A stretch of DNA of 64,000 bases from Sediminibacillus dalangtanensis (GCF_017792025.1 NZ_CP046956.1:3596001-3660000); one strand, 5' to 3'. Numbered from the stretch's first letter, positions 27,549 to 36,037 are shown. The notes: generated from the sequence alone by a model not told the origin. Translations and numbers: made by a program.

Positions 27549-27662
27549 GGTAGCATACGCAGACTCCAGCGGGAACAGCGCGAGCTGAAGATCCATTTGG
27601 TAAAACGGTTTTCTTTACCAAATTAGCTGAAGCCGTGCCCGCGGAAAGCGAAGTATGCTACC
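27549..27662 (+). repeat. GCGGAAAGCG-type structured repeat, copy A
   Basis: Terminal inverted repeats GGTAGCATAC (27549-27558) and GTATGCTACC (27653-27662) enclose GACTCCAGCGGGAA, an inner hairpin TTTGGTAAA...TTTACCAAA and GCCCGCGGAAAGCG. It is on the opposite strand to copy C, about 175 bp away, and is the closest relative of copy B at 9086-9197. Confidence 0.8.
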
Positions 27663-27793
27663 GAAGCGGTAGTTAGCACTCTTTACAAATAGCCAATGGA
27701 ACTCCCCGGTACAGTTAGTGCACAGTTTCTATCTAATGTGCCAAAACTTTAAAAACAACTATGTCTGAGGAAAGGGGCAAACCCTCTGGTTTT

Positions 27794-29677
27794 TTACTGA
27801 TTTTCCATTTCCTCGACTAATAGCGAAAGTTCCTCCCAGCGTTCCATCGCTTGTTCCAAGTCAGCTTCCAGCTGCTCCTGCCGGGTATAGAGGTCCTGAA
27901 CTTTCCCGAGGTCGCTTCCTGCCTGTTCAATTTCCAGTTTTACCGATTCCAGTTCTTCTTCCAACCCGGTAATTTTATCTTCTATCCCTTCCCATTCCTT
28001 TTGTTCATGGTAGGAAAGTTTTTTCTTCTTTTTGCCTGGGGAAGTGGTTTGTTTGGCGGCATTTACTTTCGGCTGCTGATAGGATTTTGTCTCCTCCAAG
28101 TAATCACTATAATTTCCATAAAAGAAATGGATATCATTCCGCCCTTCGAAAGCGATCAAACGATGAACAACTCTGTCCAGAAAGTACCGATCGTGTGATA
28201 CGGTAATCACAACACCGGGAAATTGATCAAGATAGTCTTCGAGTACGCCGAGCGTCTCTGTATCCAGATCATTAGTCGGCTCATCGAGCAACAGGACATT
28301 CGGTTCCCCCATCAAAACACGGAGCAAATATAACCGCCGACGCTCCCCACCGGACAGCCTGCTGACATAGGTCCACTGCTGCGACCGGGGGAATAGGAAA
28401 CGTTCCAGCATTTGCTCGGCGGTTATCACTTCTCCGTTGGCAGTGTGAACGACTTCAGCAGTCTCTTTTATATATTCGACGACGCGCAGTGACTCATCCA
28501 TTTCCGTATGATCCTGCGTATAATAGCCGATTTTCACAGTAGGTCCAATTTCCATTACTCCGGAATCAGGTTCCATTCTTCCCGCCATGATATTCAAAAG
28601 CGTTGTTTTTCCACTACCATTTGGGCCGATAACCCCGATTCGGTCTCCCGGCACAACGAGATAATCCAAATCGGCAATATAGGACGTGCCTGCATAGGAT
28701 TTGCTGATTTTTTCCAGCTCGATCACTTTTTTGCCCAGGCGCTGGGACCCGACCTGAAAGTCCAGTTCCTGACTGCCTGTATCAAATGTGACCTGCTTCA
28801 TATCCTCGGCGCGCTGCTTTCTGGCTTTCTGCTTGGTAGAGCGTGCTTTTGCCCCCCGGCGCAGCCATTCCAGTTCACGGCGGAGGGTGTTTTTATGTTT
28901 TTGTTCATTCTGCTGCTCCAAGGCTTCCCGTTCTGCTTTCTTTTCCAAAAACGTTTCGTAATTGCCCTCGTACGTATATAACTTCCCTTTATCCAATTCG
29001 TAAATCCGGTTGGTGATCCTGTTGAGAAAGTAACGATCGTGCGTGACAAGGATGAGGGCACCTTCATATTGCGGCAAGTACCCTTCCAGCCATTCGATCG
29101 TTTCATTATCCAGATGGTTGGTCGGCTCATCGAGAATCAGCAAGTCTGCCGGCTGGATTAAAGCTCGGGCGATTGCCGTCCGCTTTTTTTGCCCGCCCGA
29201 CAATTCGGCGGTTTTTTTCGCATAATCAGTAATCCCCAGTCTGGTCAGGATCGTTTTGGCGGCGGTATTGGCATCCCATGCCTCTTGTTCATCCATGGAT
29301 TGCTGTGCTTTCAACAGCTTCTCTTGCAGTACCGTATTTTGCGGCTGTTCTGCTAGCTGTTGAAGTGTTTCCTCATATTGCCTCATCGTACGCATGATTG
29401 TCGATTCACCTTGGTAGACCTGTTCCAGAACGGTCAAGCCATCCTCTAAATCTGGCTCCTGATTCAAATATTCAATACGAAAGTCGTTGGCATGTTTAAT
29501 TGTTCCGCCCTCATTAGGCTCGACTCCGGCTATCACTTTCAACAATGTCGATTTGCCGGTTCCATTCACACCGATCAAACCGATTCGTTCCTTTGGTTCG
29601 ATGGTAAACCCGATATGGTCGAATAATACCTTGTCACCAAAAGATTTATATAACTGTTCTACAGATAGGATACTCAT
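27794..29677 (-). CDS. yfmR: ABC-F ribosome-associated ATPase (YfmR/Uup-like)
   Basis: Soluble ABC-F protein with two ATPase domains and no membrane part. In Bacillus, YfmR helps ribosomes that stall on difficult peptide bonds and overlaps with EF-P. The 627 residues show Walker A GVNGTGKST and GPNGSGKTT, signatures LSGGQKKR and LSGGERRR, Walker B motifs followed by DEPTNHLD and DEPTNDLD, an interdomain linker (about 240-300) rich in charged helix, and a C-terminal coiled coil (about 555-627) typical of Uup/YfmR. ATG 29677 is chosen because AAAAGGA lies 11 bases upstream, while an ATG 12 bases earlier abuts it. Confidence 0.88.
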   Translation of the reverse strand: MSILSVEQLYKSFGDKVLFDHIGFTIEPKERIGLIGVNGTGKSTLLKVIAGVEPNEGGTIKHANDFRIEYLNQEPDLEDGLTVLEQVYQGESTIMRTMRQYEETLQQLAEQPQNTVLQEKLLKAQQSMDEQEAWDANTAAKTILTRLGITDYAKKTAELSGGQKKRTAIARALIQPADLLILDEPTNHLDNETIEWLEGYLPQYEGALILVTHDRYFLNRITNRIYELDKGKLYTYEGNYETFLEKKAEREALEQQNEQKHKNTLRRELEWLRRGAKARSTKQKARKQRAEDMKQVTFDTGSQELDFQVGSQRLGKKVIELEKISKSYAGTSYIADLDYLVVPGDRIGVIGPNGSGKTTLLNIMAGRMEPDSGVMEIGPTVKIGYYTQDHTEMDESLRVVEYIKETAEVVHTANGEVITAEQMLERFLFPRSQQWTYVSRLSGGERRRLYLLRVLMGEPNVLLLDEPTNDLDTETLGVLEDYLDQFPGVVITVSHDRYFLDRVVHRLIAFEGRNDIHFFYGNYSDYLEETKSYQQPKVNAAKQTTSPGKKKKKLSYHEQKEWEGIEDKITGLEEELESVKLEIEQAGSDLGKVQDLYTRQEQLEADLEQAMERWEELSLLVEEMENQ

Positions 29678-29809
29678 TCGTTTACTCATCCTTTTATGAT
29701 TTAAACTATATCCTTTCAATTATAAAGGATAATCAAAAAAGTTAACAATAACTGCCGCTTTCTCCAATCAACTTGGTCTCAAATCTGGTGTAAGCGTCCA
29801 ATAGCAAAA

Positions 29810-29835
29810 GGCTGTCGGAACCGTTTCCGACAGCC
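29810..29835 (-). terminator. Terminator of the AgcS symporter gene
   Basis: GGCTGTCGGAA and its exact complement around CCGT, followed on the minus strand by TTTTGCTATT. Confidence 0.85.
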
Positions 29836-29861
29836 AAAGGTACTACCTTTTTTAATGCTTC

Positions 29862-31277
29862 CTATTCTTTTTCAGAAGTCTGGTTTTTCCCCCAGTATTC
29901 CATTCCCGTCACGCCATCAAGTGTTTCCCGGTAAAAGACCGGATCCTTGCCTTGCTTCTTTTGAATTAGGTAGTCCGCAAGTGTCCGGTAAGCAACCTGC
30001 GATAGCATGGCAATCGCGTACAAGTTGATCAATGCCATGATCGCCATCGACAAATCAGCCATGTTCCAAACAAGATCGAATTCCTGCAAGGCACCAAAGG
30101 TAACCATGAGCAGTACGGCCACTCGATAAACAGTTAGGGCCGATTTGCTCGACTTGATGAATTCAATGTTCGTTTCTCCATAATAATAGTTACCAAGAAT
30201 GGAGGAATAAGCGAACAGAAAAATAGCGATAGCTACAAAAACTGCCGCCCAGGAACCCAGCTGTGATTCGAAGGCACTCTGGGTAATCTGGATACCCTGC
30301 AGGGTACTGCCGGCATAGCCTTCTGTTGTTAAAATGATCAATGCAGTCGCACTACAGATAACCAGGGTATCGAGAAACACACCTAGCGTTTGGATGAGAC
30401 CCTGCTTAACTGGATGGGTAACCTCGGCTGTAGCGGCGGCATTCGGCGCACTACCCATACCTGCCTCATTAGAAAACAAGCCGCGCTTGATTCCCATCAT
30501 GATGGCCGCTCCAAAGCCGCCTCCGGCGATCTCCCTGATTCCAAAGGCATTGGCGAAAATCAACCGGAACATTTCCGGGATGGCTGTTACATTCGCCAAA
30601 AGAATATAAATGGCAAGCAATACATACATGATAGCCATGAACGGGATGATGAACTGGGTTACCCTGGCGATGCTGCGTAAGCCGCCAAAAATAACCACCG
30701 CTGTCAGGACAACCAGGATGGCCGCCATCCATCCCGGACTGATTCCAAACGACTCCTCAAACGCCAAGCGGATTGTATTGGATTGAACAGAATTAAACAC
30801 AAGACCATATGTAAACGTTATAATGATGGCAAATATGATTCCGAGCCAACGCTTATTCAGCCCTTTTTCCATATAATACGCCGGTCCGCCGCGGTATTGA
30901 TTCTTATCAGGCACTTTGTACACTTGTGCCAGGGTACTTTCCACAAAACTGGTAGCCCCGCCGATCAGGGCAATGAGCCACATCCAAAATACAGCGCCAG
31001 GTCCGCCGGCAGCGATGGCAGAAGCAACTCCCGCCAGATTTCCGGTTCCGACGCGTGAAGCAGTACTGATAGTAAATGCCTGGAAGGCGGATGTTCCCTT
31101 CTTCCCTTGTGCACTTAATGTCCGCTTATCAAGTAATACCCGGAACATTTCCGGCAATAGTTTAAACTGCACAAACTTCGTGCGAATGGTAAAAAACAAT
31201 CCCAGCCCGATCAGGACTGCAATTAATACATAGCCCCATAGAAAGTCATTCAGCCTGGATAATATATCAGCAAACAT
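29862..31277 (-). CDS. Alanine/glycine:cation symporter (AgcS family)
   Basis: Sodium-coupled importer of alanine, glycine or glutamine. The 471 residues contain about eleven membrane helices and the family signatures GTGNLAGVASAIAAGGPGAVFW near residue 80 and GLFSNEAGMGSAPNAAATA near 275. The ATG at 31277 is five bases after GGAGGAACG; upstream frame is unrelated. It is a single gene with its own terminator. Relatives in B. subtilis are AlsT, GlnT and YrbD; substrate cannot be chosen between them. Confidence 0.87.
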   Translation of the reverse strand: MFADILSRLNDFLWGYVLIAVLIGLGLFFTIRTKFVQFKLLPEMFRVLLDKRTLSAQGKKGTSAFQAFTISTASRVGTGNLAGVASAIAAGGPGAVFWMWLIALIGGATSFVESTLAQVYKVPDKNQYRGGPAYYMEKGLNKRWLGIIFAIIITFTYGLVFNSVQSNTIRLAFEESFGISPGWMAAILVVLTAVVIFGGLRSIARVTQFIIPFMAIMYVLLAIYILLANVTAIPEMFRLIFANAFGIREIAGGGFGAAIMMGIKRGLFSNEAGMGSAPNAAATAEVTHPVKQGLIQTLGVFLDTLVICSATALIILTTEGYAGSTLQGIQITQSAFESQLGSWAAVFVAIAIFLFAYSSILGNYYYGETNIEFIKSSKSALTVYRVAVLLMVTFGALQEFDLVWNMADLSMAIMALINLYAIAMLSQVAYRTLADYLIQKKQGKDPVFYRETLDGVTGMEYWGKNQTSEKE

Positions 31278-31402
31278 ACCGTTCCTCCTACTCCTTCTCG
31301 TCATCTGCTATCCTATGTAAACAACCCGACAGCATCTATTTTTTACCCGTCCTGCCAACTGAGCAAACTAACAGGCGGACAGGATTAATTCTTTCATAAC
31401 AA

Positions 31403-31430
31403 GCACGAGCGAGGATATCCCCGCTCGTGC
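31403..31430 (-). terminator. Terminator of the DJ-1/PfpI family gene
   Basis: GCACGAGCG pairs exactly with CGCTCGTGC around a 10-nt loop, just past the stop codon on the minus strand. Confidence 0.75.
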
Positions 31431-31463
31431 AATTTGCCTCTATATTATCCTATCGGAGATAGG

Positions 31464-32120
31464 TTATTTTAGCAAATCGACGAATGCGTTGGCAGTCGAC
31501 ACACTCGATTGAGGATTTTGCCCTGTTACAAGATTGCCATCGGTCACCGTGTAATCGGAAAATGGCTGTCCTTGACTGAATTCTGCTCCCTCGTCTCTCA
31601 AGCTGCTCTCAAGTTTGAATGGAAGCTTATCCATCAACTTCATCTGTTGTTCCTCTTCATTCGTGAAAGCTGTCATTCGACGCCCGTCCGCCAATTTGCG
31701 CCCATTGTTAAGCGTTACGTTGACAAACCCAGCCGGCCCGTGACATACTGCTCCGATTGCTTTGTTTTTTTCAGCAAAGTCGCTTAATATATCCTGGAGC
31801 GCACCATTATTCGGAAAATCTTCCATGGTGCCATGGCCGCCGGGAAGAAAAATTCCGTCAAAGTCGTCTGGACTTTGTGCAGCAAGGTTTTCCGTATTCT
31901 CTAGTAATTTAACCGGCTTTTCCCATTCATCCGGCGCTTCATCTTCATAGCTGTTCGGATCAAGCGGGACATTGCCGCCGCTCGGGCTTGCTACCGTAAT
32001 ATCGAATCCGTTCTTTTCAAAAATGCTGTATGGCTCCCCATATTCGGACAACCATAGTCCTGTTTGGTGATCTCCCATCTTTTGCGAAGAAGTAACCACC
32101 ATCAATACTTTTTTTCCCAT
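31464..32120 (-). CDS. DJ-1/PfpI family protein (type 1 glutamine amidotransferase-like)
   Basis: Cytoplasmic class I amidotransferase-like protein of the Hsp31/YajL group, associated with protein deglycation, methylglyoxal or redox stress. The 218 residues include the nucleophilic-elbow cysteine in GAVCHGPAGF near residue 115, an acidic residue in the GIFLPGGHGTMEDF strand, and the extended loop (DPNSYEDEAPDEW) seen in Hsp31-like members. The ATG at 32120 follows GGAGG by eight bases. It is alone in its transcription unit. The exact enzymatic activity is uncertain. Confidence 0.82.
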   Translation of the reverse strand: MGKKVLMVVTSSQKMGDHQTGLWLSEYGEPYSIFEKNGFDITVASPSGGNVPLDPNSYEDEAPDEWEKPVKLLENTENLAAQSPDDFDGIFLPGGHGTMEDFPNNGALQDILSDFAEKNKAIGAVCHGPAGFVNVTLNNGRKLADGRRMTAFTNEEEQQMKLMDKLPFKLESSLRDEGAEFSQGQPFSDYTVTDGNLVTGQNPQSSVSTANAFVDLLK

Positions 32121-32266
32121 GTGTGACGCCTCCTTCGATAAGGCTTGATTCACTTTTGCTATTCCATTTTCCATCCGTTGTTAAACATGGTGCACTCCTA
32201 AAAGGGAAGAATCCAGGGGGGATACATGCGGTTCACCTCCAACCAGCTATATGTGTGGTAAACGGG

Positions 32267-32446
32267 ACAAAAGCGCAAGCGCCTGTTTAAAGGAGTACAG
32301 GCTAGAGCCGCCACGTCCTGTGGCAAAGCCTGCATCACCCACATCGTTTGGGCCTCCGACAAGCTTAAGAACAGCCTCGGCGTGGCGCTTATTGCCACAC
32401 AGAGGGTCGGCTTAAGACCTCGAGGGGGGAGGCGCTGGAGCTGGAC
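32267..32446. repeat. Complex dispersed repeat (AAAAGCGCAAGCGCC...GGCGCTGGAGCTGGAC type)
   Basis: A GC-rich block of about 180 bp starting AAAAGCGCAAGCGCC and ending GGCGCTGGAGCTGGAC, with many internal complementary words (GGCCTCCGACAAGCTTAAG; CGTGGCGCTTATTGCCAC). It has no open frame and resembles long structured intergenic repeats I recall from other Bacillaceae. Only one copy occurs in this window, so repeat status rests on that recollection. Confidence 0.5.
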
Positions 32447-32514
32447 GTGGCTGTTTCAGCCAATAGTTATCCACAGACAGTTAAATTTATCATTTTCTAT
32501 ACAAGTACAAATAA

Positions 32515-32546
32515 AAAGCTGTCGTTTTTCAACTCTCGACAGCTTT
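32515..32546 (-). terminator. Terminator of the catE-like gene
   Basis: AAAGCTGTCG and CGACAGCTTT form a perfect 10-bp stem around a 12-nt loop, followed on the minus strand by TTATTTG. Confidence 0.85.
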
Positions 32547-32551
32547 GGGGA

Positions 32552-33370
32552 TTATGAGTGGAAACGATAGATGACACCAAACGGATCGGTAACACTTCCG
32601 TCCGTCCCAATCGTTTCCTGACGGAGAAGCCGGTCAAAGTCATTCTGTCTCACTTCTGCCGTTACTGAGCGTAAACCGATCATTCCCGCTTCCGGAAGAG
32701 CCGCTCCTTCTCCATGCCAAGTATTTAAGCCAATGTGATGATGATAGCCTTCAGCAGCAACAAACAACACTTGCGTTCCGAGCGTGATGGTTGGAGAAAA
32801 TCCCAATTGTTCCACATAAAACTGTCGCGCTTTTGGGATAGAGGAGACATGAAAGTGCAAATGGCCGATCGTGGTCCCTTCCGGAAATCCGCACCATTTT
32901 TCAGCTGACTGCAGCAGGTTCTCGATTTTTAGTGGATTAGCTGCTACGGGAAGTTCACCGTCCATCCCTTTCCATTCACTCCTGTCCCGATCAGCATACA
33001 CTTCGATTCCGATTCCGTCTGGGTCCTCCAAATAAATGGCCTCACTAAACCCATGGTCTGAGGCACCGACAATTGGATAGCGCTTCTCCCCGATGTGCTG
33101 CAAAAAGGAGGCGAGGGTTCTCCGATCGGGGACAAGGATAGCAAAATGGTAGAGCCCCGCCATGTTTTTCAATGGCTTCACCGCCTTGCTGTCAGCATAT
33201 AACCGCAACAAAACCGTATTGTCCGGCGTCCCGAGAACAGCGGTGTTTCCTTTTGATTCAAGAATGGTAAACCCTAGTATGTGCTGATAGAAATCGAGCG
33301 AGCGAGCCAAATTGCTTACCGTCAATTCGACATCTTGCCATTGAAAAGATTGCAAATTGTCCAGGTTCAT
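32552..33370 (-). CDS. VOC family ring-cleaving dioxygenase, CatE-like
   Basis: Probable extradiol dioxygenase acting on catechol-type aromatics. The 272 residues contain two tandem vicinal-oxygen-chelate modules: residues 12-130 (ELTVSNLARSLDFYQHILGF; LYHFAILVPDR) and 165-270 (IGHLHFHVSSIPKARQFYVEQLGF; HHIGLNTW). B. subtilis CatE has the same two-module plan and 285 residues. The operator-like TTACTTTTAGTAA upstream and the neighbouring one-cysteine HxlR gene support a CatR-CatE type pair. Substrate is inferred, not shown. Confidence 0.72.
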   Translation of the reverse strand: MNLDNLQSFQWQDVELTVSNLARSLDFYQHILGFTILESKGNTAVLGTPDNTVLLRLYADSKAVKPLKNMAGLYHFAILVPDRRTLASFLQHIGEKRYPIVGASDHGFSEAIYLEDPDGIGIEVYADRDRSEWKGMDGELPVAANPLKIENLLQSAEKWCGFPEGTTIGHLHFHVSSIPKARQFYVEQLGFSPTITLGTQVLFVAAEGYHHHIGLNTWHGEGAALPEAGMIGLRSVTAEVRQNDFDRLLRQETIGTDGSVTDPFGVIYRFHS

Positions 33371-33409
33371 ATTTTACTATACCTTCTTTTTATGTTATTC
33401 TTTATATAG

Positions 33410-33440
33410 TTACTTTTAGTAAGTAAGTGTATATTAGTAA
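33410..33440. promoter_or_regulatory. HxlR-type operator upstream of the catE-like gene
   Basis: TTACTTTTAGTAA (33410-33422) is a perfect inverted repeat of five-base arms, overlapped by TTAGTAAGTAA (33416-33426) and followed by ATTAGTAA at 33433-33440. DUF24/HxlR regulators such as YodB and CatR bind inverted TTACT/AGTAA elements. The sites lie 40-70 bp upstream of the dioxygenase start. Confidence 0.6.
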
Positions 33441-33771
33441 TACATTTACGTCAACCTTTTCCAAACAAGGTTGTTGTCTGAAAGTTGCGCTCATAAAAGA
33501 TGTAAATTGCGACACATTGATAGCCCTCTTTCCTGACCTTCTATTATGATGGAGGACTTGGATTAATTTCGGCAGCTTAACACCGCCTCGCACAATGGTA
33601 ATCGATTTATGTTTTTGAGGCTGCGCTGGCAGAAACAATTTCTCCCTTTGTGCAGAAAGTCCAGCCCTCCTTTTTCTAACTGCTTTCCAGATCGTTATGG
33701 AGGGCAATTTAACTATAATCACAACATAAAAAACTGGCATATTTATTCGATATTTCGAGTTGAAAGCAGTA

Positions 33772-33855
33772 TGAGACGCAGGGAGAGGGAGGCCTAGGTG
33801 AGACCCCGCGAGAAGGGTCGCCAATTGCCCTCGGAAAGTGCAGGACCAGGCATGT
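33772..33855 (+). repeat. Degenerate GCGGAAAGCG-type repeat, copy D
   Basis: GAGACGCAGGGAGAGGGAGG, then GGTGAGACCCCGC, then CCCTCGGAAAGTGCAGG, follow the order of the copy C core but have lost the terminal stem. The remaining sequence between 33441 and 33950 holds no supported gene. Confidence 0.55.
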
Positions 33856-33953
33856 CTTAGCAACTGTGTGTACTGAGAGTTAACCTAAAAACAATAGTCC
33901 GTAGTTTTCAGACTTCTTATACTCCCTTTTCTACTGGTGAATAATAAGATATA

Positions 33954-33964
33954 TTAGTAAGTAA
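33954..33964 (+). promoter_or_regulatory. TTAGTAAGTAA motif upstream of the hxlR-type gene
   Basis: The 11-mer identical to the one upstream of the catE-like gene lies just before the ribosome binding site of the regulator itself, as expected for autoregulation. Confidence 0.5.
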
Positions 33965-33980
33965 GGCAGGGGTGATATTG

Positions 33981-34307
33981 ATGCAAGAGTTATGTCCTCG
34001 TTTCGAAAAGGCCATGCAGCTGTTCGGCAAACGCTGGGTGGGACTCATCTTGTTTGAGCTTCTCGATGGGGAAAAACGCTTTTCCGAAATGGAAGCGGAA
34101 CTGCCAATCAGCGGCAGACTGTTATCCGACCGATTAAAAATGCTGGAACAGGAACAAATCGTGGAACGCAATGTGTACTCGGAATTTCCTGTCAGGATTG
34201 AATATAGACTTACGGATAAAGGAAAAGCCATGGAGCCAGTCATAAAAGAAATAAAAACCTGGTCCGAAAACTGGGTGGCTGCAGAAGAAGTCAACGAAAC
34301 CTTATAA
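33981..34307 (+). CDS. HxlR/DUF24 family transcriptional regulator with one cysteine
   Basis: Winged-helix regulator of 108 residues beginning MQELCPRFEKAMQLFGKRWV, with recognition region SGRLLSDRLKMLEQEQIVER. Its only cysteine, C5, is at the conserved N-terminal redox position of quinone- and electrophile-sensing members (YodB, CatR, HypR). AGGGGTG lies six bases before the ATG at 33981. The shared TTAGTAAGTAA motif at this gene and at the catE-like gene 600 bp away suggests it controls both. A terminator follows at 34320-34346. Confidence 0.85.
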   Translation: MQELCPRFEKAMQLFGKRWVGLILFELLDGEKRFSEMEAELPISGRLLSDRLKMLEQEQIVERNVYSEFPVRIEYRLTDKGKAMEPVIKEIKTWSENWVAAEEVNETL

Positions 34308-34319
34308 TAGATGCAATCC

Positions 34320-34346
34320 AGCCGCTTCCACAGGAGCGGCTTTTTC
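34320..34346 (+). terminator. Terminator after the hxlR-type gene
   Basis: AGCCGCT pairs with AGCGGCT around TCCACAGG and is followed by TTTT. Confidence 0.75.
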
Positions 34347-34438
34347 TCCGTATAAGCAAGCAAAAGATCATTGCGTGGTGCCGTTCAGCTCCGGCGCTCC
34401 TCTTGGATGTTTATCACGTTAAAGGTGTGTGCACAGTT

Positions 34439-36037
34439 TTGAATAATCACAGTCAGGAAATTACCAATCACTATTATCGGCAGGTAAATGCCGATGCCCG
34501 AAAAAAACTGGGTCAATATTTTACACCAAGTAGTATTTCGGAAGTAATGAAAGCCTGGATTCTTGGCAATCCGGACTGCAGACAAGTCGTAGACCCGGCT
34601 GTCGGTCTCGGAGAGCTTGTTACCGGTCTCCCTGAAGAGCTGGCTGTGACGGGCTATGATATCGACCAGCAGGTACTGACTTTTGCCCAACAGCGCCTGG
34701 AAGCAGATAGAGCGAATGTCCGTCTTGTCGAACAGGACTTTTTAAAACTGGACTGGGAGGAAACCTATCAAGGCATTATATGCAATCCGCCTTATATCCG
34801 TTTTAAACACTATGCCGAAAAACAGGACTATTTACAGTTATTCAAAGAGAAACTTGGCATAAAGTTGTCAGGTTTCACCAATATTTATGCATTGTTTTTG
34901 CTGAAAGCTATCCACCAGTTAGCCCGCGATGGCCGCGCTGCCTTCATTATTCCTTCTGACTTTTTAAACGCTGACTATGGCGCGCCGATTAAACAATACT
35001 TACTACAACAGCAAAACCTTCATGCTGTCGCGGTCACTAATTTTACGGAAAACTGGTTTGAGCAGGCGGCCACGACGTCCGCTCTCTTCTTTTTCGATAA
35101 TAAACGGCAGAGCTCGACACTGGAATTCATTCAGCTCAACAACCAGGAAGAACTGGCTCAACTGAATGAATACATAAATGTTTTTGGACGGGTGGCGCCT
35201 ATCGGCCGGATATATAACTATACAGATATGGATCCTCATTCAAAATGGCGACGGTACTACCAGCCGTCCAGTGAAAAAAACTACCCTCACGTGAAACCGA
35301 TCGCTGAATTTGCCAGGGTCAACAGAGGGATCGCGACAGGGGACAATAAATTTTTTTGCATTTCGGAAACTACCCGGCAGGAATGGCGACTGGACAAGGA
35401 TATTTTTCTTCCGTGCCTTTCCAAATCCAATCAAGTGACAGGGCACTTCTTTTTTGGCGACGACTATAAATCGCTTGTCGAATCAGGGGCACCGGTCTTA
35501 TTGCTGAATATTCAGGAAAGCAATCCCTCCAGCGAGCAGGTACGGGCCTATTTAGCGCATGGAGAGGATTCCGGCAGCAATGCAAGGTATCTAACAAAAC
35601 GAAGGCGTCCTTGGTACAAGAATGAAACAAGACTGCCGCCGGATATATTTATTTCCACCTTCAGCAGGAAAAAAGTGAAGTTTATCCGCAACGAAGCCGG
35701 GGTCAGGAGTTTGACCTGCTTTCATGGTTTGTATATGCTTCCGGAATACCGGGAAAAGCTGGAATTGTTGATGGCTTATTTTATGACGGGAATTTCCCAG
35801 GAGATACTGGAGGAATGCCAACGCCAGTATGGAAAAGGGCTGAAAAAGCTGGAACCAAACGATATTAAGCAGGCCATGGCCGTAGACCTTGATGTTATTA
35901 CGGAAGCAGAAGCCGCGGCAATCAAATCGATTTACCACAAGATAAAAAGGGATCAACTGCATAACCCAAACAGAAGGGCTAAAAAGGAAATACATGAGCT
36001 GGAAGAGATTTTTGAACGGATTTTACAAAAGCCTTGA
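34439..36037 (+). CDS. Orphan N6-adenine DNA methyltransferase
   Basis: SAM-dependent DNA methylase of about 532 residues, class gamma order. It has the RKKLGQYFTPSSISEVM opening common to HsdM, type IIG and PaeR7I/XhoI-type enzymes, SAM motif I DPAVGLGEL (residues 52-60, a variant of DPACGSG), acidic GYDID motif, and catalytic NPPY at 116-119. The C-terminal half (about 260-500) is likely a target-recognition region. No restriction endonuclease, HsdS or HsdR gene lies beside it. The start is uncertain: TTG 34439 follows AAAGGTG, and TTG 34403 would add 12 residues. Confidence 0.83.
   Translation: MNNHSQEITNHYYRQVNADARKKLGQYFTPSSISEVMKAWILGNPDCRQVVDPAVGLGELVTGLPEELAVTGYDIDQQVLTFAQQRLEADRANVRLVEQDFLKLDWEETYQGIICNPPYIRFKHYAEKQDYLQLFKEKLGIKLSGFTNIYALFLLKAIHQLARDGRAAFIIPSDFLNADYGAPIKQYLLQQQNLHAVAVTNFTENWFEQAATTSALFFFDNKRQSSTLEFIQLNNQEELAQLNEYINVFGRVAPIGRIYNYTDMDPHSKWRRYYQPSSEKNYPHVKPIAEFARVNRGIATGDNKFFCISETTRQEWRLDKDIFLPCLSKSNQVTGHFFFGDDYKSLVESGAPVLLLNIQESNPSSEQVRAYLAHGEDSGSNARYLTKRRRPWYKNETRLPPDIFISTFSRKKVKFIRNEAGVRSLTCFHGLYMLPEYREKLELLMAYFMTGISQEILEECQRQYGKGLKKLEPNDIKQAMAVDLDVITEAEAAAIKSIYHKIKRDQLHNPNRRAKKEIHELEEIFERILQKP

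Noticed and set aside
27230..27626. Several open frames of 87-108 codons on both strands
   Set aside because: They run through the structured repeats at 27269-27374 and 27549-27662, lack ribosome binding sites, and their translations resemble no protein.
33402..33863. 150-codon open frame opposite the HxlR upstream region
   Set aside because: It crosses operator motifs and a degenerate repeat and has no family resemblance.
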